Under the pieces are notes generated by a model. That model was not told the DNA's origin, ran no database searches, and was given only the letters and a program-made list of their open reading frames with translations. From the NCBI GenBank assembly GCA_024689605.1, contig JAILDD010000045.1:1-5073 (forward strand): a stretch of 5,073 nt of DNA, written 5' to 3'. Made by a program: the position numbers and the translations under genes. Numbering within the stretch: the first letter of the stretch is position 1; every line of letters begins with the position of its first letter. Positions 1 through 5,073 of the stretch are shown in pieces. Source of the DNA: Lachnospiraceae bacterium. Lineage in GTDB: Bacteria > Bacillota_A > Clostridia > Lachnospirales > Lachnospiraceae.

Positions 1-1122
1 ATAGCATGGCTGGTGGATTCATCAAGGGGCGAGACTAAAGGGTATGACCTACTTGATTATGCCGTCTTTATTTTCTTTTTCCCGAAGCTGATCATGGGTC
101 CTATTATTCTGCATGAAGAATTCATACCGCAGTTAAATGACGAAAAAAGATTCCGTCCGGATTTTGAAAACTTAAGCAAGGGCATGATATGGTTTACGGT
201 GGGCCTTTCAAAGGTGCTGCTTATAGAGCCTATGTTTACCTTCGGAGTACAGTATGGATTCACCATGCTTTCCGGGCTGTCTTTAGCAGAGGCCTGGTTC
301 TGTTCAATTGCCTTTACCCTTCAGCTGTATTTTGACTTTTCCGGATACTGCGATATGGCAGCAGGCATGGCAATGATGATGAACCTTGAGCTTCCGATGA
401 ACTTCAATTCGCCCTACAAGGCTGTTTCTGTCGGTGATTTTTGGAAACGCTGGCATATAAGTCTTACAAGATTCCTGCGTAAGTACATTTATTTTCCCCT
501 TGGCGGAAACAGGAAGGGGACTTTCCGCACATACCTTAATATCATGATAATCTTCCTTATCAGCGGATTCTGGCACGGTGCCAACTGGACCTTCATAGTC
601 TGGGGCGCGATACATGGTGTTATAATGATAATAGAACGGCTGACGGGTATAACTGCAAGGGATAAACTGGCGGCAGATTCATCAAAGTCGGATGGTTTAT
701 CTAAAGCCGGAGTATCAGGTAATAGTAGCGATGGCAAGAAAATGTCAGTTCATCTAATTACTTTCATTCGCCGCATCATCACCTTCATAATAGTAGATAT
801 AGCCTGGGTATTTTTCCGTGCCGATAGTCTCAGCGATGCAGTGGCATTCATAAAGCAGATGTTCATTCCTGATAATATCATGCCAAACGCCCAGTTCTAC
901 AATTCCTTCGGACTGAATGATTTCGCCTTTGCCACAAGGCACCTGAATATCTTTGTGCCCATGCTTTTCGCAGCCGCACTTGCCATGGTATTCTTCGGGA
1001 AAAATATATATGAAACAAAATACAAGCCGACACTGATGACAGCAATCGTAACCGCAGTCCTCTTCCTGGCATCCTTTGTATGTCTTGGAAATGCAGCGGA
1101 TTTTATATACTTTAAATTTTAG
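1..1122 (+). CDS. MBOAT family O-acyltransferase (AlgI/DltB-like), 5'-partial
   Basis: Polytopic membrane enzyme that passes an acyl group from a cytoplasmic donor to an acceptor on the outer face, typically O-acetylation of an exported or cell-wall polysaccharide. The frame is open to base 1 (first residues IAWLVDSSRGE), so the GTG at 13 is probably not the start; the family is usually about 450-500 residues, so roughly 100 N-terminal residues lie upstream. Visible family hallmarks in order: FFPKLIMGPI (near base 80), QLYFDFSGYCDMAAG, the block WKRWHISLTRFLRKY with its His at 454-456, the WHGANWTF block with the presumed catalytic His at 574-576, VDIAWVFFRA, and the typical C-terminal end FIYFKF. 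About seven hydrophobic segments remain. A Ser/Gly/Lys-rich loop (about 661-744) separates the helix after the catalytic His from the next one and looks longer than usual. It is followed at once by an SGNH partner gene, the usual pairing. The acyl group and acceptor are not readable from sequence. Confidence 0.93.
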   Translation: MAWLVDSSRGETKGYDLLDYAVFIFFFPKLIMGPIILHEEFIPQLNDEKRFRPDFENLSKGMIWFTVGLSKVLLIEPMFTFGVQYGFTMLSGLSLAEAWFCSIAFTLQLYFDFSGYCDMAAGMAMMMNLELPMNFNSPYKAVSVGDFWKRWHISLTRFLRKYIYFPLGGNRKGTFRTYLNIMIIFLISGFWHGANWTFIVWGAIHGVIMIIERLTGITARDKLAADSSKSDGLSKAGVSGNSSDGKKMSVHLITFIRRIITFIIVDIAWVFFRADSLSDAVAFIKQMFIPDNIMPNAQFYNSFGLNDFAFATRHLNIFVPMLFAAALAMVFFGKNIYETKYKPTLMTAIVTAVLFLASFVCLGNAADFIYFKF

Positions 1123-1127
1123 CAATG
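1105..1127 (+). promoter_or_regulatory. Start region without Shine-Dalgarno; translational coupling junction
   Basis: The MBOAT stop TAG (1120-1122) and the next gene's ATG (1125-1127) are separated by only two bases. The preceding 20 bases are A/T-rich and contain no AGGAGG-like stretch. The simplest reading is that ribosomes finishing the MBOAT reinitiate here, tying the amounts of the two partner proteins together. This is inferred from spacing and absence of a site. Confidence 0.6.
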
Positions 1128-2204
1128 AGTAAAAATAACCCATGGAAAAAATTCTTCATAGAGCTGTGCGTGATCACTGCCGTATTGTTCCTGGCTGTGG
1201 CGGCCCTTGTGTTCACTTTTGATCCCTGGTTCCATTACCACGCCCCCATAAAAGGCCTGTCCTATGTCTTGGACAACGAAAGATACCAGAATGACGGCAT
1301 TGCGAGAAATTTTGAATACGAGGGCATTATCACCGGAACGTCCATGACAGAGAATTTCAGGACCTCCATTGCCGAAGAGTGCTGGGGGATGGATTTTGTA
1401 AAGATTTCCTATGCGGGCTCCTATTTTAAGGAAATATCCGAATCAACAGAAAGGGCGCTTTCTTATAATCCTGACGTTAAGGTGGTGGTCTGCTCCCTTG
1501 AGATGGCATTCATAATGTTCGACAAGGATATGGACAGCCCGGAGGTGCCTCACCCGGATTATCTCTATGACAATAATCCCTTCAATGATGTTGAATATAT
1601 ATTTAATAAGAAGATACTGACCTATTACATCCCCGAAACCATAGGGCGCACCTTGAAAGGCGTGCCTGCGGACAGTTTTGATGAATATTCCAGGTTTGCT
1701 GATGTCCGTCCCACGGGAAAGGAAATAGTGCTGGAACATTTCCCTAAGCCCTACGTGGCAGACCTGACAGTGCATCTGAGCGATGAGGAAAAGGAGATCA
1801 TCCGGGGAAACATAGAGCAGAATATCATTGCAAATGCCAAGGCATACCCGGATGTGCAGTTTTATTACTTCATACCGCCCTACAGCGGCATCAACTGGTA
1901 CAGCGGTCAGATAGCCACCGGGACCTTTGACCGGTACATGGAGACCTTCCGTTTCGTATCCGGGGAGCTTCTGCAATATGACAATATCCATCTTTTCTGC
2001 TTTTATGATGATACTGATATGGTGATGGATCTTGACAATTACTCCGATGACTGTCATTTCAGCGGCGAGATCAGCGACATGATCCTTGAGGAAATGTCAA
2101 AGGAAGGCTCTCCCCATGAGCTGACGGCGGATAATTATATGGAATATTTTGACCATATTGACGAATTCTACAGAAATTACGATTATGAGAGTCTGTACGA
2201 GTAA
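1125..2204 (+). CDS. Membrane-anchored SGNH/DltD/AlgX-like acyltransferase partner of the MBOAT
   Basis: Predicted single-pass membrane protein of 359 residues with an extracytoplasmic SGNH-hydrolase-like domain, expected to complete transfer of the acyl group delivered by the MBOAT. Residues 1-9 are basic (KK at 8-9), residues 10-31 form one hydrophobic helix, and the remainder is soluble and acidic. Block I is GTSMTENF with the presumed nucleophile Ser73 (1341-1343). A Gly-containing SYAGS stretch at 95-99 may be block II. The C-terminal DxxH block is DDCHFS, giving Asp308 and His311 (2055-2057). A Ser plus DxxH arrangement is the catalytic signature of DltD, AlgX/AlgJ and PatB-type proteins. 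Pairwise identity looks too remote to choose a symbol. The start is fixed by the MBOAT stop two bases upstream. The acceptor is unknown; an esterase role instead of transferase cannot be excluded. Confidence 0.85.
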   Translation: MSKNNPWKKFFIELCVITAVLFLAVAALVFTFDPWFHYHAPIKGLSYVLDNERYQNDGIARNFEYEGIITGTSMTENFRTSIAEECWGMDFVKISYAGSYFKEISESTERALSYNPDVKVVVCSLEMAFIMFDKDMDSPEVPHPDYLYDNNPFNDVEYIFNKKILTYYIPETIGRTLKGVPADSFDEYSRFADVRPTGKEIVLEHFPKPYVADLTVHLSDEEKEIIRGNIEQNIIANAKAYPDVQFYYFIPPYSGINWYSGQIATGTFDRYMETFRFVSGELLQYDNIHLFCFYDDTDMVMDLDNYSDDCHFSGEISDMILEEMSKEGSPHELTADNYMEYFDHIDEFYRNYDYESLYE

Positions 2205-2221
2205 ATCCACTTAAAATCCAC
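2203..2221 (+). repeat. Direct repeat of AAATCCAC, 11-base period
   Basis: AAATCCAC occurs at 2203-2210 and again at 2214-2221. The 11-base period is about one helical turn, and the pair lies just upstream of the promoter assigned at 2232-2260. That would suit two half-sites for a regulator on one DNA face. The first copy overlaps the SGNH stop codon, so chance is a real alternative. Confidence 0.3.
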
Positions 2222-2228
2222 ATACGGA

Positions 2229-2245
2229 CTATGGCGAACGCATAG
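2229..2245. repeat. Inverted repeat overlapping the -35 region (possible operator)
   Basis: CTATG at 2229-2233 and CATAG at 2241-2245 are inverted copies, and the inner CG..CG (2235-2236, 2239-2240) continues the symmetry with one unpaired G. The element covers the weak -35 hexamer at 2232-2237, a position where a bound dimer would block or assist RNA polymerase. No known regulator site is recognised. Confidence 0.3.
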
Positions 2246-2260
2246 GGAGTATGTTATAAT
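2232..2260 (+). promoter_or_regulatory. Extended -10 promoter for the A-T-R gene
   Basis: A perfect TATAAT lies at 2255-2260, preceded by TG at 2252-2253 (TGTTATAAT), the extended -10 form. The -35 candidate TGGCGA at 2232-2237, with a 17-base spacer, matches the consensus TTGACA at only three of six positions; extended -10 promoters tolerate this. Transcription would begin near 2267, giving a leader of about 108 bases before the ATG at 2375. The multidomain gene therefore probably has its own promoter and need not be cotranscribed with the MBOAT/SGNH pair. Confidence 0.65.
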
Positions 2261-2282
2261 AAGACATTATGGTCAAATACAT

Positions 2283-2306
2283 AGGGGTCATGAAGGCATG
2301 ACCTCT
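2283..2306 (+). promoter_or_regulatory. Strong 10-bp leader hairpin
   Basis: AGGGGTCATG (2283-2292) pairs with CATGACCTCT (2297-2306) across an AAGG loop: ten base pairs including one G-U. It lies about 16 bases after the predicted transcription start. It is followed by TGTGGTTGTGTG, which is not a clean U-tract, so it is a poor intrinsic terminator for the upstream genes. A leader stability or regulatory element is equally likely. It could serve as a weak terminator for readthrough from the MBOAT/SGNH unit. Confidence 0.6.
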
Positions 2307-2317
2307 TGTGGTTGTGT

Positions 2318-2338
2318 GCCGTAACTGTTTAATACGGC
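2318..2338 (+). promoter_or_regulatory. Second leader hairpin
   Basis: GCCGTA (2318-2323) pairs perfectly with TACGGC (2333-2338) around a nine-base loop. It stands 11 bases after the first hairpin and 25 bases ahead of the ribosome binding site. The two together form a structured leader. No riboswitch class known to me is recognised in it. Confidence 0.45.
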
Positions 2339-2363
2339 CGAAGTGTTAGATTTATACTGATAT

Positions 2364-2369
2364 AGGTGA
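2364..2369 (+). promoter_or_regulatory. Ribosome binding site deciding the ATG at 2375
   Basis: AGGTGA matches the distal half of the ideal Shine-Dalgarno sequence (AGGAGGTGA) and is five bases from ATG 2375. An in-frame TAG at 2363-2365 closes the frame immediately upstream. The only other in-frame start, GTG 2366, lies inside this site, so ATG 2375 is preferred. Confidence 0.75.
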
Positions 2370-2374
2370 ACCGC

Positions 2375-5073
2375 ATGAACAAAATGCTTACGGATCTTCA
2401 GGAATTCGTAACAGAAATCAATAAAGCATATAAGGACAAGGTTGCATACCGTTATATACAGTATGACAGCATTGTGGATAAAACCTTCAGCGATCTGTCG
2501 AGGGACTGCTTTGCTATGGCGACCTGGCTGCTGGAGGCCGGCTGCAATGGTGAAAAGATCGCCATAATCGGGGGTACTTCCTATCCCTGGATCGTCACAT
2601 TTTTAGCATCTGCCATAAGCGGCAATGTGGTTGTTCCCATTGATAAGCTTCTTCCAAAGGAAGAGATATTAGGCCTGATAACCAGGGGCGAGGCACGTAT
2701 GGTATTTGTTGCCGAGGAATTTGAGCCCTGGATCAAGGATATCAAAGATATTGACGATGAGTATAAGGATAAGCGCGAGGTTTATTCCTTATCCGGCACG
2801 ATGTACCGTGAGATGCTCCGTACCGAGCGGGGCAAGCTTCCCAAGGTAAAGCCCGATGATCCCTGCCTTCTGCTTTTCACCTCCGGAACCACCGGAGCAG
2901 GCAAGGGTGTGCTTATCTCTCATAAAAATGTAGTCAGCAATATCAATGAGATCTACCGCATGGGCTATGACAAGGAAGTACCTGGCGAGCCGGTAGTCAT
3001 GTCGGTTCTGCCCATATACCATACTTTCGAGCTGACTGTCGGTAACCTGGGTATTCTCTATACCGGAACCACTATCTGTATCAATGATAAGCTGGAAAAT
3101 GTTGTTGCCAATCTGAAGCGCTTCAGCCCTTCGGTCATGGTGGTTGTGCCTGCCATCGCCGAGATGTTTTATAAAAAGATCATGGAGGCTGTATCTTCAC
3201 CAAAATACAAAAAGAAAATAAAATTTGCCAGGCGTGTCGATGGCACGCTTAACAAGCTGAATATAGACGCAAAGAGATCTTTGTACAAGCCCATCTATGA
3301 TGCTTTCGGTGGAAAACTCCATACCATTGTGGTAGGCGGGTCGGCTCTTCGGCCGGAGATAGCAGAAACCCTGGACGGTTTCGGTTTCCGTGTTTATCAG
3401 GGTTACGGCATGACGGAGTGTGCTCCGCTCATAGCCGCAAACTGTCCCGGCAATGACAGAATAGGCTCTGTGGGAAAGCCGGCTTCCTATATGGATGTCA
3501 GGATCAAAAATGAAGAGATCCAGCTTAAGGGCGATGCTGTGATGCTGGAGTATTATAAGAACCCCGAGGAAAATGCAGCTGCTTTTGATGAGGGCTGGTT
3601 TAAGACCGGAGACCTTGGCTATGTAGATAAGGACGGCTACCTGTTCATTACCGGCCGTGCCAAGAACCTGATAATACTTGATAACGGAAAGAACATCTAT
3701 CCGGAGGAAATAGAAGGGTATCTGATGAAGATATCCGGTGTAAAGGATGCCTTTGTATATGAGGATGTGGGAAAGATTTCAGCCCTGATCGTTCCCGAGA
3801 ACATGAGGGATGCCACTATCCGTGTCATTAAGAACGGCATCAGAGAAATGAACGACAAGCTGCCGCCTTATAAAAAGGTGGTGGGTCTTGACTTCCGTCC
3901 CGGGGACCTGCCTAAGACTACCACGCTGAAGACAAAGCGTAACGAAGTCATGAAGTGGCTGAAGGACAAGAAGGAAGAACGTAAGAAGGATTATGTGGCA
4001 CCTTCCACTGCAGAGCAGAAGCGTCTCTGTGATGCAATGGAGCAGGTACTCCGCATAAGTAATGTGGGTATCAGGGATGATTTCTTCGAGCGCGGCGGTG
4101 ATTCACTGTCTGCCCTGGAGTATGCTACCATCATAGGCGTTCAGGCTCAGGATATTTATGAATTCCCTACTGTGGAAATGCTTGAGGAGATGCTTTTGAA
4201 CGGCAGCTCCCAGCAGAAGAAGAAAGAAGAGGAAAAGGTGGATGTAAATTCACTTATCCGCCACAACAGCAACCTGTTCTACGAGGCGGATCCCCAGTAT
4301 GTTCTCCTTACCGGTGCGACCGGTTTCCTTGGGGCACATATTTTGCGTGAGCTTTTAAGGCGCAACCTCCATGTTGTTTGCCTTGTCCGTAACATAGATA
4401 AGCTCAAGCCTACGCTTAAGACTTACTTCCCGAAGGAATATGAGAAGTTCTCTTATAAGGTAGTAAAGGGCGACATCGAGCTGGATAAGTTCGGCCTGAC
4501 GGAGTCTGAGTATGACATACTCGCCAAGAAGATCGACATGGTATTCCATGTGGCGGCCAACGTGCACCACGCCGGACACTATGAAGATTTTGAGCGTTCC
4601 AATGTAATAGGAACCCAGCATGTGATCGATTTCTGTAAGGATGCAGGTGCCGTGCTTCAGCATACATCAACAGCCAGTGTCAACGGAGCCGGAACGGTAG
4701 CCCAGAGTAATTCCAATGCGAAGTTTGACGAGTTTACTCTGGATATCGGACAGAACTATGAGCAGAATGTTTACATCCATTCAAAGTATAAGTCAGAGGA
4801 ACGTGTGCTTCTCGCCAGGGAAGCCGGGCTTAAGGCCAATATCTTCCGTATAGGAAACCTGACCTGGAGAAAGTCAGACGGCATGTTCCAGAAGAATGCA
4901 AGCGACAACGGATTCCTGGAGCGTTTCAAGGGATTGGTAGATAGCACGGTAGTAAAACTCGATGGCGACACGATTCATGTCTTCAGCTTTGAAGAAGGTA
5001 GCAATGAAGACAAGAAACATTTCTTTGAGTTTGACTTCGGTAAGAAAGACAGCAAAACGGATTATTCCGGCGA
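2375..5073 (+). CDS. Three-domain A-T-R enzyme: fatty-acyl-type adenylation, carrier protein, thioester reductase (3'-partial)
   Basis: Likely cytoplasmic enzyme that adenylates a carboxylic acid with ATP, loads it on a phosphopantetheine arm and releases it with NAD(P)H as an aldehyde or alcohol. The frame is unbroken for 899 codons and has no stop in the window. Adenylation domain, about 1-530: LLFTSGTTGAGKGV phosphate loop (165-178), LPIYHTFE (212-219), GYGMTE (343-348), TGD with Asp413, GRAKNLIILDNGKN (427-440), and PKTTTLKTKR with presumed catalytic Lys519. These are acyl-CoA-synthetase forms, not the amino-acid NRPS forms. Carrier domain, about 543-608: RGGDSL with attachment Ser577 (4103-4105); the stretch from Ser577 to FPT is shorter than usual. 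A Lys/Glu-rich linker (613-621) follows. Reductase domain from 641: TGATGFLG nucleotide fold (646-653), HTSTASVNG (763-771), Tyr800-xxx-Lys804 catalytic pair, RIGNLTWRKSDG (825-836). Beyond 850 it turns acidic and unlike the family. No condensation domain precedes the ligase. Architecture matches carboxylic acid reductases; the substrate is unknown, with fatty acid the best guess. Confidence 0.92.
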   Translation, partial: MNKMLTDLQEFVTEINKAYKDKVAYRYIQYDSIVDKTFSDLSRDCFAMATWLLEAGCNGEKIAIIGGTSYPWIVTFLASAISGNVVVPIDKLLPKEEILGLITRGEARMVFVAEEFEPWIKDIKDIDDEYKDKREVYSLSGTMYREMLRTERGKLPKVKPDDPCLLLFTSGTTGAGKGVLISHKNVVSNINEIYRMGYDKEVPGEPVVMSVLPIYHTFELTVGNLGILYTGTTICINDKLENVVANLKRFSPSVMVVVPAIAEMFYKKIMEAVSSPKYKKKIKFARRVDGTLNKLNIDAKRSLYKPIYDAFGGKLHTIVVGGSALRPEIAETLDGFGFRVYQGYGMTECAPLIAANCPGNDRIGSVGKPASYMDVRIKNEEIQLKGDAVMLEYYKNPEENAAAFDEGWFKTGDLGYVDKDGYLFITGRAKNLIILDNGKNIYPEEIEGYLMKISGVKDAFVYEDVGKISALIVPENMRDATIRVIKNGIREMNDKLPPYKKVVGLDFRPGDLPKTTTLKTKRNEVMKWLKDKKEERKKDYVAPSTAEQKRLCDAMEQVLRISNVGIRDDFFERGGDSLSALEYATIIGVQAQDIYEFPTVEMLEEMLLNGSSQQKKKEEEKVDVNSLIRHNSNLFYEADPQYVLLTGATGFLGAHILRELLRRNLHVVCLVRNIDKLKPTLKTYFPKEYEKFSYKVVKGDIELDKFGLTESEYDILAKKIDMVFHVAANVHHAGHYEDFERSNVIGTQHVIDFCKDAGAVLQHTSTASVNGAGTVAQSNSNAKFDEFTLDIGQNYEQNVYIHSKYKSEERVLLAREAGLKANIFRIGNLTWRKSDGMFQKNASDNGFLERFKGLVDSTVVKLDGDTIHVFSFEEGSNEDKKHFFEFDFGKKDSKTDYSG

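Noticed and set aside
13..15. GTG as the true start of the MBOAT gene
   Set aside because: The frame is open to base 1 and the residues before it (IAWL) fit the family block that precedes the VDxxRG motif, so the gene is cut by the window edge.
1443..2057. Antisense open frame of 204 codons opposite the SGNH gene
   Set aside because: Its product has no recognisable domain, and the + strand gene has clear catalytic motifs and family structure. It is a by-product of codon composition.
2283..2306. Classical rho-independent terminator for the MBOAT/SGNH unit
   Set aside because: The stem is strong but the following bases are TGTGGTTGTGTG, not a U-run, and the element lies downstream of a convincing promoter. 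It is kept as a leader hairpin with terminator only as an alternative.
4355..4971. Antisense open frames opposite the reductase domain
   Set aside because: They overlap a frame with intact nucleotide-binding and Tyr-Lys catalytic motifs and show no start signals or domains of their own.
2375..5073. A true dltA-dltC fusion or an amino-acid-activating NRPS
   Set aside because: The ligase motifs are of the acyl-CoA synthetase kind, no condensation domain precedes it, and a reductase domain follows; D-alanine ligase features were not recognised.
4921..5073. Frameshift explaining the unusual end of the reductase domain
   Set aside because: The frame stays open to the edge, and the alternative frames contain stops (for example TAG shortly after 4935) and no family motif.

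Overview
The window looks like part of a Gram-positive, low-to-mid GC anaerobe chromosome, most likely Lachnospiraceae (Butyrivibrio/Roseburia-type Clostridia). This rests on protein style (FIYFKF-ending MBOAT, Firmicutes-type fatty-acyl ligase motifs) and a strong TATAAT promoter. It is an impression from reading, not a database result. All genes found are on the + strand. There are no tRNA or rRNA genes, CRISPR arrays or mobile elements.

Layout: (1) bases 1-1122 hold the C-terminal three quarters of a membrane-bound O-acyltransferase (MBOAT, AlgI/DltB type), cut by the left edge. (2) Bases 1125-2204 hold a membrane-anchored SGNH/DltD/AlgX-like protein. It starts two bases after the MBOAT stop and has no Shine-Dalgarno sequence, so it is probably translationally coupled. 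(3) Bases 2205-2374 are an intergenic control region with a direct repeat, an inverted repeat over the -35 region, an extended -10 promoter, two successive hairpins in the predicted leader, and a good ribosome binding site. (4) From 2375 to the right edge, one uninterrupted 899-codon frame encodes a multidomain enzyme: fatty-acyl-type adenylation domain, phosphopantetheine carrier domain, then an NAD(P)-dependent thioester reductase domain. This is the A-T-R order of carboxylic acid reductases and of reductase-terminated NRPS-like enzymes. It has no stop codon in the window.

How the parts may work together: the MBOAT and SGNH proteins form the usual pair that moves an acyl group across the membrane and attaches it to a cell-surface or exported glycan. 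The A-T-R protein would activate a carboxylic acid as acyl-AMP, load it on its own carrier arm and release it reductively as an aldehyde or alcohol. Ligase + carrier + MBOAT + SGNH is the same set of parts as the dlt system (DltA, C, B, D), but here ligase and carrier are fused to a reductase and sit behind their own promoter. Whether the two units cooperate or are only neighbours cannot be decided from the sequence.
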